From positions 3,782,001 through 3,846,000 of the forward strand of contig NZ_CP088022.1 in assembly GCF_013373795.3 (NCBI RefSeq): a DNA stretch of 64,000 bases, given 5' to 3'. The stretch's first letter is position 1. Each line of letters opens with the position of its first letter. The DNA is from Bradyrhizobium quebecense. GTDB taxonomy: Bacteria; Pseudomonadota; Alphaproteobacteria; Rhizobiales; Xanthobacteraceae. Both the position numbers and the translations under genes were made by a program. Below the pieces are notes generated by a model. It had not been told where the DNA came from, did no database searches, and saw only the letters and a program-made list of their open reading frames with translations. Below, piece by piece: positions 16,160 to 23,921 of this stretch.

Positions 16160-16687
16160 ATGAATCCTGGTATCGAAGGCATCGTCGGCATGTACGTCAA
16201 GCTGGGCGAGCTGGACACGCTGCAACGAATGAAAGAGCATCGGCAGAACCTGCTCGACCAATGTGTCGACACCGCGCATTTCAGCTTCGACGTCACGCGA
16301 TCGATCTACAAGAGCGACCTCGAGGTGATCGAAGCCGGCATCGAGAGCCTCTCGGGCGAGGTCACCGGCCATGTCGACGTCTTCAACGAGAACAGGATCG
16401 CCGGCTGGGCCTTGTACGACCAGCACCCCGACAAACGAGTCACGATCGATATCTATTTCAACGGCGATCATGTTGCCGAAGTCGTCGCCGATCAATTCCG
16501 CAAGGATCTTCTTAAGCTCAACAAGGGCGATGGGCACCACGGCTTCATGCTCGAACCGCCAGCCGGCTCCTATCAGCCGCCTTTGCAGCTCGAGATCCGC
16601 GCGGCGAAACGCAAGGTGCTAAAGGCCGTGACGGTTGAGCCACCGGCGGTGCCGGCCGAACCGGCCATGGACGCCGAAGCCAAGTAG
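16160..16687 (+). CDS. Hypothetical protein with a GH-x-D...GWA-type domain
   Basis: This 175-residue protein has a helical N-terminus (residues 1-65) and a small beta domain (about residues 70-140) with GHVDVFNENRIAGWALYD and GDGHHGFMLEPP. That pattern resembles a short domain that recurs in alphaproteobacterial glycosyltransferases and cell-surface proteins (GxVDxxxxxxxxGWAxD...GxGxHGF). Here the domain stands alone with no glycosyltransferase part. The tail is Pro/Ala/Glu-rich. No signal peptide is visible. The GGGGAACG before the ATG is an acceptable ribosome binding site. Function unknown. Confidence 0.7.
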   Translation: MNPGIEGIVGMYVKLGELDTLQRMKEHRQNLLDQCVDTAHFSFDVTRSIYKSDLEVIEAGIESLSGEVTGHVDVFNENRIAGWALYDQHPDKRVTIDIYFNGDHVAEVVADQFRKDLLKLNKGDGHHGFMLEPPAGSYQPPLQLEIRAAKRKVLKAVTVEPPAVPAEPAMDAEAK

Positions 16688-17121
16688 CCCGCCGCGTCGC
16701 CTGCGCGCGGAGATCGTCGGGAAGGCCCACGATGTGGTCGGAGTGCAGATGGGTGATGAAGTGCGCCGTGATCGCGCCGATCGAGATCTTCTTCTGGAAC
16801 AGGTGGATGGTCGAACCGCGCCCGACGCTCGCACCGGAACATCGCGGCCGTGCGTTGTTCCCATAACCTGCACGCACAGATCGCCATTGCCGAGCGGTCG
16901 CGATGCCGCTATATCGCCCCTGTCGGAAAAGGCAGACTTGGTTTGGTAAGCCCAAGTCCTTTCGAAATCGAAGTCGTTTCGAAAACGAAAGCTCTGGTCT
17001 CCTGCTGCGTGCATGAGATCCCCACGACGAACACCGGACGCCGTCGAAGCGTCCATTGTTCGTCCGTGTGGTTCTCAACCCGACGAACCGCTCCGGTCGA
17101 ACATCGACAAAGGAGCAGTTC
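16688..17121. other. Intergenic region containing a decayed MBL-fold gene
   Basis: Apart from the MBL-fold remnant at 16707-16844 the stretch holds no supported gene. The last 60 bases form the upstream region of the monooxygenase at 17122. Confidence 0.5.
16707..16844 (-). pseudogene. Remnant of an MBL-fold metallo-hydrolase
   Basis: One minus-strand frame encodes GRGSTIHLFQKKISIGAITA followed by HFITHLHSDHIVGLPDDL. This is the zinc-binding core (THLHSDHxxGLPDL) of metallo-beta-lactamase-fold hydrolases of the ribonuclease Z/arylsulfatase-like group. The rest of the expected 270-300 residues is missing or frameshifted on both sides, so it is a dead fragment. It is antisense to no real gene. 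Confidence 0.7.
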
Positions 17122-18678
17122 ATGCACAACCACCACCCCCTTCCCCATGATGCCGTAATCGCCGGCGCCGGCCCCGTCGGCCTGCTGCTCGCTTGCGAGC
17201 TGCGGCTCGCAAAGCTCTCAGTCCTGGTGCTCGAGCAGACCGCGGACCCGCGCTCGCCGTTGAAGCGGCTGCCGTTCGGCATGCGCGGCCTCTCGGCGCC
17301 CACCATCGAGGCCCTCTATCGTCGCGGGATGCTGGACGACATCGCGGCGCCGCAGCGTACGAAAGATGGCTTGGACCGCAACGCATCGAACGGCGCGCAC
17401 TGGATGCAGCAGCCGCGCCGCCCGGCGGGCCATTTCGCTGGCATCCAGTTTTATCACGACGATATCGACAGTTCGAAATGGTCCTATCGCCTGCCGGGTC
17501 CGGCCGGCACCCGCATGGCGGTCGACATGGAGTCGCTCGAATCCGCGCTCGCCGCGCGCGCAATCGCGATGGGCGTCGAGATCAGGCGCGGCGCGGGCGT
17601 CGAGGCGTTCGATCAGTCGGATGACGGCGTCACCATTCGCGCCGGTGGCGAGACCTTTCATGGACGCTGGCTGGTCGGTTGCGACGGCGGCCGCAGCACG
17701 GTGCGCAAGGCCGGCGGCTTCGAATTTGTCGGCACCGATCCCGAGTTCACCGGCTATTCGGTCGAGGTCGAGATTGCCGATCCGGACACGCTCTGCCCGG
17801 GCCGCCACTACACGCCGACCGGCATGTATACCTACGCGCGTCCCGGCACCATCGCGATGGTCGATTTCGACGGCGGCGCCTTCCACCGCACCCAAGCAAT
17901 CACGCGCGAGCATGCGCAGGCGGTGCTGCGCCGTGTCTCCGGCACCGACGTGACATTGACGGCCCTCCAGCTTGCCACCACCTGGACGGATCGCGCCTGT
18001 CAGGCGACGGCATACCGGAGGGGACGCGTGCTGCTCGCCGGCGACGCCGCACACATTCATTCTCCGCTGGGCGGCCAGGGGCTCAATCTCGGGCTTGGCG
18101 ATGCGATGAATCTCGGCTGGAAGCTCGCCGCCACGATCCGCGGCAACGCGCCGGCCGATCTGCTCGACAGCTATTGCAGCGAACGGCATCCGGTGGGCGC
18201 GCAGATCCTCGACTGGTCGCGCGCCCAGGTCGCGCTGATGCGGCCGAGCCGGAGTTCGCGTGCGCTCGAAGCCATCATCCGCGATCTGATCGCGACACCC
18301 GACGGCGCGACATATTTTGCCGAGCGCGTGTGGGGCGTTTCGCTGCGCTACGATCTTGGCGGCGGCCATCCGCTGGTGGGCCGCAGCGCGCCCGACTTCG
18401 CGCTCGCCAGCGGGAAGAGGCTCGGCGAACTGCTCAGAGACGGGCGCGGCCTGCTACTCGACTTTGATCCGCGCTCTCCTCTGCGCGCGCTGGCCGAGCG
18501 TTGGCGCGGGCGGATTGGCTATGTCGCAAGCGATGCCGGGGATCGGCTGGGTTTGAACGCGGTGCTGGTGCGTCCCGATGGGTTTGTGGGTTGGGCCACA
18601 GACATCGAACCGGATCTGGAGGAGACTGCTCGAGCCGCAACGCGATGGTTCGGAGAATCTGACGCGGCATCTGCATGA
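17122..18678 (+). CDS. FAD-dependent aromatic monooxygenase (PheA/TfdB group)
   Basis: This 518-residue flavoprotein hydroxylase has the dinucleotide-binding motif AGAGPVG at residues 14-20, the DG motif in WLVGCDGGRSTVR, and the GD motif in LLAGDAAHIHSPLGGQGLN near residues 305-325. A C-terminal thioredoxin-like domain follows (PDFALASGKRLGELL), as in phenol hydroxylases. It uses NAD(P)H and oxygen to hydroxylate an aromatic or polycyclic substrate. I start it at the ATG at 17122, 7 bases after AAGGAG; the 17056 frame start has no ribosome binding site. No ring-cleavage gene adjoins it, so the substrate is open. Confidence 0.92.
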   Translation: MHNHHPLPHDAVIAGAGPVGLLLACELRLAKLSVLVLEQTADPRSPLKRLPFGMRGLSAPTIEALYRRGMLDDIAAPQRTKDGLDRNASNGAHWMQQPRRPAGHFAGIQFYHDDIDSSKWSYRLPGPAGTRMAVDMESLESALAARAIAMGVEIRRGAGVEAFDQSDDGVTIRAGGETFHGRWLVGCDGGRSTVRKAGGFEFVGTDPEFTGYSVEVEIADPDTLCPGRHYTPTGMYTYARPGTIAMVDFDGGAFHRTQAITREHAQAVLRRVSGTDVTLTALQLATTWTDRACQATAYRRGRVLLAGDAAHIHSPLGGQGLNLGLGDAMNLGWKLAATIRGNAPADLLDSYCSERHPVGAQILDWSRAQVALMRPSRSSRALEAIIRDLIATPDGATYFAERVWGVSLRYDLGGGHPLVGRSAPDFALASGKRLGELLRDGRGLLLDFDPRSPLRALAERWRGRIGYVASDAGDRLGLNAVLVRPDGFVGWATDIEPDLEETARAATRWFGESDAASA

Positions 18679-18827
18679 GCCTAACGCCCCTGGGTGCGGC
18701 GCACGTGAACTTCGCTTGTCGCTCTCGTTCCGTGTCCGGGTTCCCTTTCACAACCGTAACGCCCCGTTAACCCTATCAGCCTTAGGGTCGTCGGGGCTCC
18801 GAATGGACGGTGGCCGGGTTTGTCGTG

Positions 18828-19445
18828 ATGTCGTTTGCACAGAAGAAAACTAGCGCCGTCCCCGTTGCCGAGGAGCGGCGACGCTTCCAGCGCGTCAAGG
18901 TGCACCTGCTCGGCCGCTACATGCTGCCCGACCGGCGCGAGTTTCCCTGCCAGATTATCAACATGTCCCCGGGCGGCCTCGCGCTGCTTGCGCCCGGCAT
19001 CGGCAATGTCGGCGACCGCGTGATCGCCTATCTCGACCATATCGGCCGGGTCGAGGGCCGCATCACCCGCATCATCGACAACGGCTTTGCGATGACGATC
19101 GGCGCCACCGCGCGCAAGCGCGACAAGCTCGCCGCCCAGCTCACCTGGCTCGCCAACCGCGACATCCTCAATTTGCCCGAGGATCGCCGCCACGACCGTA
19201 TCGTGCCGCGCAACCCGATCGCCCTGCTCACCCAGGAAGACGGCTCGCGGATGACCTGCCGCATCATCGACCTTTCGCTGTCTGGTGCTGCGATCGCCGC
19301 GGAGAACCGCCCGCCGCTGAAGTCGCTGGTGATGCTCGGCAGGGTGCAGGCCCGCGTGGTGCGAAATCTCGAGGAAGGCTTCGCGCTCGAGTTCGTCCAC
19401 GAGCAGTCGGCGGAAACGCTCGAAGAGAGCGTTACCGCGAGGTAA
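18828..19445 (+). CDS. Tandem PilZ-domain protein
   Basis: This 205-residue protein contains two PilZ domains, which typically bind cyclic di-GMP. The first has ERRRFQRVKV and NMSPGG (about residues 10-100). The second has RIVPRNPIALL and DLSLSG (about residues 120-195). In the second domain the arginine motif is looser, so it may not bind the nucleotide. No membrane segment is seen. A GTG at 18810 could extend the frame by 6 residues, but the ATG at 18828 gives the normal beginning. The gene is alone and is followed by a strong hairpin at 19481. It probably transmits cyclic di-GMP to a motility or envelope target. Confidence 0.9.
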   Translation: MSFAQKKTSAVPVAEERRRFQRVKVHLLGRYMLPDRREFPCQIINMSPGGLALLAPGIGNVGDRVIAYLDHIGRVEGRITRIIDNGFAMTIGATARKRDKLAAQLTWLANRDILNLPEDRRHDRIVPRNPIALLTQEDGSRMTCRIIDLSLSGAAIAAENRPPLKSLVMLGRVQARVVRNLEEGFALEFVHEQSAETLEESVTAR

Positions 19446-19480
19446 AGCGAAAAACCGCTCAAGACCCCGTTTTCAGCCCG

Positions 19481-19516
19481 CGAAGGCGGCCTCCGGTGCA
19501 CCGGTGGCCGCCTTCG
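19481..19516 (+). terminator. Strong hairpin after the PilZ gene
   Basis: CGAAGGCGGCC (19481-19491) pairs exactly with GGCCGCCTTCG (19506-19516), and the loop contains the self-complementary CCGGTGCACCGG. There is no clear T run, so termination may be factor-assisted. Confidence 0.6.
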
Positions 19517-19606
19517 GCGCGTTTGGCGCAGTAAAATCGGCGGTTAACGGCCAGAACGTTTGAGGCAACAAACCGTGCAGGCGCAGCGTTTGCCGCGTTA
19601 ATAGAT

Positions 19607-19674
19607 AAAATTTGAATCAATTGCAGATGTTTCAAATTTTACGCGAATTCGATTCAAGTAAAGATCGAATTCGC
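19607..19674. repeat. Two adjacent perfect AT-rich inverted repeats upstream of the BTLCP gene
   Basis: The first has arms AAAATTTGAA (19607-19616) and TTCAAATTTT (19631-19640) with a 14-base spacer. The second has arms GCGAATTCGAT (19643-19653) and ATCGAATTCGC (19664-19674) with a 10-base spacer. They lie 104-171 bases before the ATG at 19778. Two back-to-back hairpins in an RNA leader or paired operators are both possible. Confidence 0.6.
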
Positions 19675-19777
19675 CGCAGCTTTTACCAGTATTCGCGTCA
19701 AATCTACTTCGCGCACTTAGCGGCGGCGCAAAAGCTTTGTGCGAAACGTGGTCCCAACAAGAAGAACGGGGGCCACG

Positions 19778-20392
19778 ATGTTTGGGTTCAGGGGACAGGG
19801 GAAAGGTTTGGCGGTTGCCGCCATTCTGTTTGCGACGTGCGTGTCGGCCAAGGCCGGCGACGTGGTCTACGCCAGCCTGGGTGACGTTGCGCGTTCGCCG
19901 ATCGGCTGGGTCGAATTCTGCGCCGACAATCCCGCCGAGTGCCGCGGCGGCAAGACGCAACCACGCGACATCGTGTTGTCGCAGACCGCTTGGCGCGACC
20001 TCGTGCGGGTCAACAAGTGGGTCAACGAATCCATCAAGCCGATGACCGACATGGATCATTGGGGCGTGATCGAGAAATGGTCGTTGCCATCAGACGGCTA
20101 CGGCGACTGCGAGGACTACGTGCTCCTGAAGCGCAAGATGCTGATGGACGCCGGCTGGCCGCGCGAGGCGCTGTTGATCACGGTGGTCCGCGACAAGAAG
20201 GGCGAAGGCCACGCGGTGCTGACGGTGAAGACCGACAAGGGCGAATTCGTGCTCGACAATCAGAACGAGAGCATCGTCGCCTGGACGGAGACCGGCTACC
20301 GCTTCGTCAAGCGGCAATCGCAGAGCGATCCCAATGTATGGGTCTCGCTCGGCGACAACCGACCGGCAGTTTCAACCGCAAGCTCGCGCTGA
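19778..20392 (+). CDS. Transglutaminase-like cysteine peptidase (BTLCP family)
   Basis: This 204-residue secreted protein has a signal peptide (about residues 1-26, ending VSAKAG) and the bacterial transglutaminase-like cysteine proteinase domain. The catalytic triad is visible as Cys111 in GYGDCEDY, His145 in GEGHAVLTV and Asp160 in FVLDNQ. In other bacteria such periplasmic enzymes (LapG) cleave large adhesins and are controlled by a cyclic-di-GMP receptor (LapD), but no LapD or adhesin gene is nearby. I choose the ATG at 19778 so that the signal peptide is at the N-terminus. The two inverted repeats upstream may control it. Confidence 0.9.
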   Translation: MFGFRGQGKGLAVAAILFATCVSAKAGDVVYASLGDVARSPIGWVEFCADNPAECRGGKTQPRDIVLSQTAWRDLVRVNKWVNESIKPMTDMDHWGVIEKWSLPSDGYGDCEDYVLLKRKMLMDAGWPREALLITVVRDKKGEGHAVLTVKTDKGEFVLDNQNESIVAWTETGYRFVKRQSQSDPNVWVSLGDNRPAVSTASSR

Positions 20393-20521
20393 GCGGCAAC
20401 AAGGAATCGAGTTCGCGACCCGGTCACATCCCCACCCCTCCCCGTCCCAGACCGGTTCGCGCGCGGCCAGGCTTCCCCCAAAGCCTGGCCGCAACCTTTT
20501 GAGGGGCACGGCGGCGACCGA

Positions 20522-20653
20522 TCAGAAGAACCGATCGAGGAACGCCGCCGTCTCGTCCGAGATGCCGACGATCTTGTTGGTGGCCTGGCGATAGAATTTG
20601 AAATTGAGCTCGGTCTCGGGCCGGCCGTCGTCCCAACGCCCCAGCTTGACATC
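20522..20653 (-). pseudogene. C-terminal fragment of an unidentified gene
   Basis: The minus strand encodes 43 residues (DVKLGRWDDGRPETELNFKF, then YRQATNKIVGISDETAAFLD and RFF) ending in a normal stop. It is preceded directly by an in-frame TAG at 20654-20656, and no start codon is available. The clean protein character and codon use suggest the tail of a real gene whose 5' part was lost, probably when the TetR gene region was joined here. I do not recognise the family. Confidence 0.5.
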
Positions 20654-20671
20654 CTAGCATCCGTCCCGTTG

Positions 20672-20690
20672 AATTGAATTCAGTTCAATT
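20672..20690. promoter_or_regulatory. Palindromic operator before the TetR gene
   Basis: AATTGAA and TTCAATT flank a 5-base centre (TTCAG), 12 bases before the ATG of the TetR gene. The position and size fit an autoregulatory TetR operator. Confidence 0.65.
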
Positions 20691-20702
20691 AATGGACAAA
20701 CG

Positions 20703-21332
20703 ATGGGCGCGACGAGCCAGGGGACACGCGAGCGGCTGCTCTCCTCAGCCCAAGAGGAGCTGATCGAAGGCCAAGGGCATCTCGAGATGCAGGCCGTCGC
20801 GAGACGGGCCCAGGTCTCGGTCGGGCTCGCCTATCACCATTTCGGATCGAAAGCCGGGCTGATCGCGGCCGTGGTCGAAGACTTCTATGAACATCTCGAT
20901 GAGGCGGCCTTCAGCGGTGCCGAGTTGTCCGCCAGCAACTGGGCGGACCGGGAGAAGGAGCGGATCGGCGCCTATGTCGCCTTTCACTACGAGCACCCGT
21001 TTGCACCGCTGGTGATCGGACCGCTGAGCCGGGCGCCCGAAGTGCTTGATGTCGAGACCGCCTTCACCAGCCGTCAGCTTGCAGCCGGCGCGCGCATGCT
21101 GGAGGCCGCGCAGCGCGACGGGATCGTTCCCGGCAACCTCGACCCTCACCTCACCATCGCGCTGATGATCGGCGGCATCCGCCAGGCGCTGATCGGCGCG
21201 CTCATGGCCGACCGGCGGCCGGATCCGGCAAGGCTGACCAGCGACATCTGGGCCTTCATGGCCGCGGCGCTGCGCCTGACTGCCAAGTCCCCGCCCGTAA
21301 AGCCAAAAGCCACGCGGCGCGGCCGCTCCTAA
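20703..21332 (+). CDS. TetR/AcrR-family transcriptional regulator
   Basis: This 209-residue repressor has an N-terminal helix-turn-helix (about residues 25-57, LEMQAVARRAQVSVGLAYHH then FGSKAGLIAAVV) and a helical ligand-binding C-terminal part ending in a basic tail. A palindrome directly before its start suggests that it represses itself. The gene ends 24 bases before the FabA-like gene at 21357, so the two are probably one transcription unit and the regulator probably senses a fatty-acid-type ligand. That is inferred from position only. Confidence 0.9.
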   Translation: MGATSQGTRERLLSSAQEELIEGQGHLEMQAVARRAQVSVGLAYHHFGSKAGLIAAVVEDFYEHLDEAAFSGAELSASNWADREKERIGAYVAFHYEHPFAPLVIGPLSRAPEVLDVETAFTSRQLAAGARMLEAAQRDGIVPGNLDPHLTIALMIGGIRQALIGALMADRRPDPARLTSDIWAFMAAALRLTAKSPPVKPKATRRGRS

Positions 21333-21356
21333 CGTTCAACCATAACCCCAAGGTCG

Positions 21357-21896
21357 GTGACCATCTTGTTCAACCCGCACGATTTTCACACGCCGCAATC
21401 GTCCTACACCAGGCAGGATCTGCTGCGCTCGAGCGAGGGCGGCTATTTCGGCCCGGGCAATGCACAGCTGCCGGCGCCACCGATGCTGATGATGGATCGC
21501 ATCACCGACATCGGCATCGACGGCGGCGCCTTCGGCAAGGGCCGTGTCGCCGCCGAACTCGACATTGCGCCGGACCATTGGTTCTTCGCCTGTCACTTCG
21601 TCGGCGACCCCGTGATGCCCGGCTGCCTCGGGCTCGACGCGATGTGGCAGATCATCGGCTTCTGGCTCGGCTGGTCGGGCTCGCCGGGCAAAGGCCGCGC
21701 GCTCGGGGTCGGCGAGGTCAAGTTCAGGGGCCACGTCACGCCGGACGTCAGGCTCGTGCGTTACGAGGTCGACATGCGTCAGATCAGGCGCGGCGGGCTG
21801 GTGCTGGGCATCGCCGATGGCCGTGTGCTCGCCGACGGCGCTTGCGTCTACCTGGCAAAGGACATGAGGGTCGGGCTGATCGCGCCGACGGACTGA
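21357..21896 (+). CDS. FabA-type 3-hydroxyacyl-ACP dehydratase (second, unpaired copy)
   Basis: This 179-residue hot-dog-fold enzyme carries the FabA active-site region with His80 ([15 protein letters not shown]) and Asp94 (LGLDAMWQ), so it should dehydrate 3-hydroxydecanoyl-ACP and may isomerise the double bond. The start is a GTG at 21357 after AAGG. The N-terminus ([20 protein letters not shown]) is unlike that of the usual housekeeping FabA, and no fabB or fabI gene follows, whereas the housekeeping gene is normally in a fabA-fabB-fabI operon. It is therefore probably a paralog controlled by the adjoining TetR protein, perhaps for special or membrane-stress fatty acids. Confidence 0.9.
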   Translation: MTILFNPHDFHTPQSSYTRQDLLRSSEGGYFGPGNAQLPAPPMLMMDRITDIGIDGGAFGKGRVAAELDIAPDHWFFACHFVGDPVMPGCLGLDAMWQIIGFWLGWSGSPGKGRALGVGEVKFRGHVTPDVRLVRYEVDMRQIRRGGLVLGIADGRVLADGACVYLAKDMRVGLIAPTD

Positions 21897-22038
21897 GCCA
21901 CGGACGCGCGCCGGACAGTCCCGTTTTGAGGCAGGAGCCGCGGAATTTGCGGCGAGTTTTGCACTCCCCGCGCCACCTGCTTGAATCCCCGGGGGTTTTG
22001 CCCGCATCGCGGTTGTGCTATGCGAAACCTTTCAATTG

Positions 22039-22548
22039 ATGTCCGGTTCTGGTCGCATGGTCGAACTTGCCCCCCGGAATGCACAGGCCAGCAGCCTGAT
22101 CGGCGTGCAGCCGATCGCGATCGGCGCCGTGGCGCTGGTGCTCGTGCTGTTCGGGATCGGCTCGATCGCGCTGTGGCGCGCCTTCAGCGGCAACGTGCCG
22201 GAGACCGACCGGATGGTCGCCGCCCGCCAATTGCAGGCGCGGACCGCACAGGTCTCCGAGGCCCTGGTGGAAAAGACCAAGGGGATGGAGGTGACCCAGC
22301 AGGAATCCATCGACCAGTTGCAGGAAGTGCAGGACCAGCTGTTGGCGATGCGCAAACAGTTCGCCGCGCAGCAGGCCGACGCCAAGAAGCTCTCCGACCA
22401 GGTCGCCGCACTGACTGAACAGGTCGAGGGCCTGCGCCAATCGCTCGCGAGCGCGCAGGCCAATGAGCCGGCCGCCGAGCCCGAGCCGCGCAAGCGGTCG
22501 AAGGCCACCCGCAGCGCCAACCGGAAGCGCCACAGATCGCGCGGCTGA
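22039..22548 (+). CDS. Membrane-anchored coiled-coil hypothetical protein
   Basis: This 169-residue protein has one membrane segment (about residues 20-45, IGAVALVLVLFGIGSIALW), then a long heptad-like region (about residues 60-140, VEKTKGMEVTQQESIDQLQE and on) and a basic tail (RKRSKATRSANRKRHRSRG). The layout suggests a single-pass inner-membrane protein with a periplasmic coiled coil. The first ATG in frame is at 22015; starts at 22039 and 22057 are also possible. Function unknown. Confidence 0.65.
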   Translation: MSGSGRMVELAPRNAQASSLIGVQPIAIGAVALVLVLFGIGSIALWRAFSGNVPETDRMVAARQLQARTAQVSEALVEKTKGMEVTQQESIDQLQEVQDQLLAMRKQFAAQQADAKKLSDQVAALTEQVEGLRQSLASAQANEPAAEPEPRKRSKATRSANRKRHRSRG

Positions 22549-22698
22549 CGACCGAAGACGCCGGGCGCCGTCACCAGCGCGGCCTTCAAAATGCGCCAAA
22601 TCCCGAACAACATCAGGACCTAAGGTGGAATTTTCCGGCTCCAGGCCTGCCGGGTAGCCCCGTATGAGTGCCCGTTAGCGTGAATTAATCCGGAACTT

Positions 22699-22714
22699 TG
22701 TGAACTGGTTCACA
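22699..22714. promoter_or_regulatory. Inverted repeat TGTGAAC-N2-GTTCACA
   Basis: The 7-base arms are exact complements with a 2-base centre. The site may be a regulator operator upstream of the putative transcript that ends at 22826. Confidence 0.4.
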
Positions 22715-22784
22715 TATCCGACTTCGAATCCGAGTCATCCTTAATCACCGGATGGCGTGAGCCGATTTCAATATCCGGGGCTGG

Positions 22785-22826
22785 CAAGGTCGTTGACGGT
22801 ATACTACGTCGACGGCCTTGTTTTTT
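22785..22826 (+). terminator. Intrinsic terminator with a T run
   Basis: CAAGGTCGTTGACG (22785-22798) pairs along its full length, with two G-U pairs, with CGTCGACGGCCTTG (22807-22820), and six Ts follow. It is a textbook Rho-independent terminator on the plus strand. Confidence 0.75.
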
Positions 22827-22941
22827 GTGACCGTGAGTCCCGGTCTCTGGACTGACCACCCCGAAAACGCGGCGTGCTCGGATGACGGCCCTGCACGCGC
22901 GACTTCGCTGCAACTGAAGCCGCAGCAATCCGCGTTGCCGC

Positions 22942-23091
22942 CTACTTGGTGCGGTCGCGCAGGACGCGATCGCTTCGCTGCCGCAGCCGTGCAAGCTTCG
23001 GCTCGAGCTCGTGGAGCATGTAGACGAATGCGATGGCGAGGCCCGAAACAACAACCATGAACAGCAATGTCAGATCAGGAATGGTCAGCAT
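22942..23091 (-). CDS. Small single-pass membrane protein
   Basis: This 49-residue protein starts with MLTIPDLTLLFMVVVSGLAI and has one membrane helix (about residues 6-26), then a charged tail (ELEPKLARLRQRSDRVLRDRTK). GAGG lies 9 bases before the ATG. The longer frame start at 23181 adds residues without character. Function unknown. Confidence 0.6.
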   Translation of the reverse strand: MLTIPDLTLLFMVVVSGLAIAFVYMLHELEPKLARLRQRSDRVLRDRTK

Positions 23092-23292
23092 CTCTGATAT
23101 CCTCTGAGGCCCGGCTCCAATCGCAGCCGGACCGTTTGTTTTCGCGACACGTTCACACACAGACTGCTGCATGCGCTGCAAGCAGCGTACCAGTGCGCGA
23201 CGGCCCCGGCATCAAGACACCGAGGCCGCGCCGATCATTCCAAGACCATCAGCATGGCGATCCGATGGACCGGCCATGCGTCAGCAGATATC

Positions 23293-23766
23293 TCAGTTGC
23301 AAACCTGTACCGGTCGCACCTGCCAGCCATACGGCGTCAGCATGCGACGGCGCACGACATAACAACCGCCGTCACCGTAACCATAGCCGTAGCCATACCC
23401 GTCGTCGTAGCCGTAGCCGGCGTAGTACGGGTTGCCGTAGTAGCCGTCATAGTAATCGTAGGCGCCGTAGCCCAGACCGAAGCCGATCGCGGCCGCCGCG
23501 AACGGATAGCCCCAGCCGCGCCGATGCCAGCCTCCACCATGCCAGCCGCCGCCATGCCAACCGCCGCCGATCGCAGCCGACCGGACGCCACCGCCCGCGC
23601 CCATGGCGCGGAAAGCGCCGCCGCCGTGGAAGCCGCCACCACCATGGAAGCCACCGCCACCGTGGAAGCCGCCACCGCCGAAGCCACCGCGCGCCGACGC
23701 GGCGTCGACCGTGAACAGGCCGACCGAGGCCGTCGCCAGCAAGGCAATCATCGTTTTACGCAACAT
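23293..23766 (-). CDS. Secreted glycine/histidine/tyrosine-rich repeat protein
   Basis: This 157-residue protein has a signal peptide (about residues 1-25) and a low-complexity mature part. Repeats of GGGGFH (about residues 29-50) are followed by GGGWH repeats (about 65-85), a tyrosine/glycine stretch (YGYDDGYGYGYGYGDGG) and a conserved-looking end (CYVVRRRMLTPYGWQVRPVQVC). Such proteins are common in Bradyrhizobium and have no proven role; the His/Gly repeats could bind metal. A GTG 3 bases upstream is a possible alternative start. Confidence 0.8.
   Translation of the reverse strand: MLRKTMIALLATASVGLFTVDAASARGGFGGGGFHGGGGFHGGGGFHGGGAFRAMGAGGGVRSAAIGGGWHGGGWHGGGWHRRGWGYPFAAAAIGFGLGYGAYDYYDGYYGNPYYAGYGYDDGYGYGYGYGDGGCYVVRRRMLTPYGWQVRPVQVCN
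23524..23690. repeat. Tandem repeats within the Gly/His-rich gene
   Basis: The coding sequence contains a run of about 15-base units (GGCGGTTGGCATGGC-like) and a run of 18-21-base units coding GGGGFH. They are typical slippage-prone repeats, so copy number may differ between strains. Confidence 0.7.
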
Positions 23767-23921
23767 CACCCGTTACTCCTCTTTCCAAGGCTTTGCTTTT
23801 CAAGCCTCCTCCGCCGCGTCCCGCGCATGCTAACCCAATGTAGGACCGCGGCTTCGACCGCGCGCCTATGCCGCGCTCACTTCTGCGCGACCCGCGTTCA
23901 TCAAGGCGCAGCCGTCAAAAG

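Larger units (their letters stand above)
22549..22941. other. Intergenic region with an inverted repeat and an intrinsic terminator
   Basis: No protein gene is supported. It holds TGTGAAC-TG-GTTCACA at 22699-22714 and an intrinsic terminator at 22785-22826, 270 bases beyond the preceding stop codon. The two together could bound a short non-coding transcript. Confidence 0.45.
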
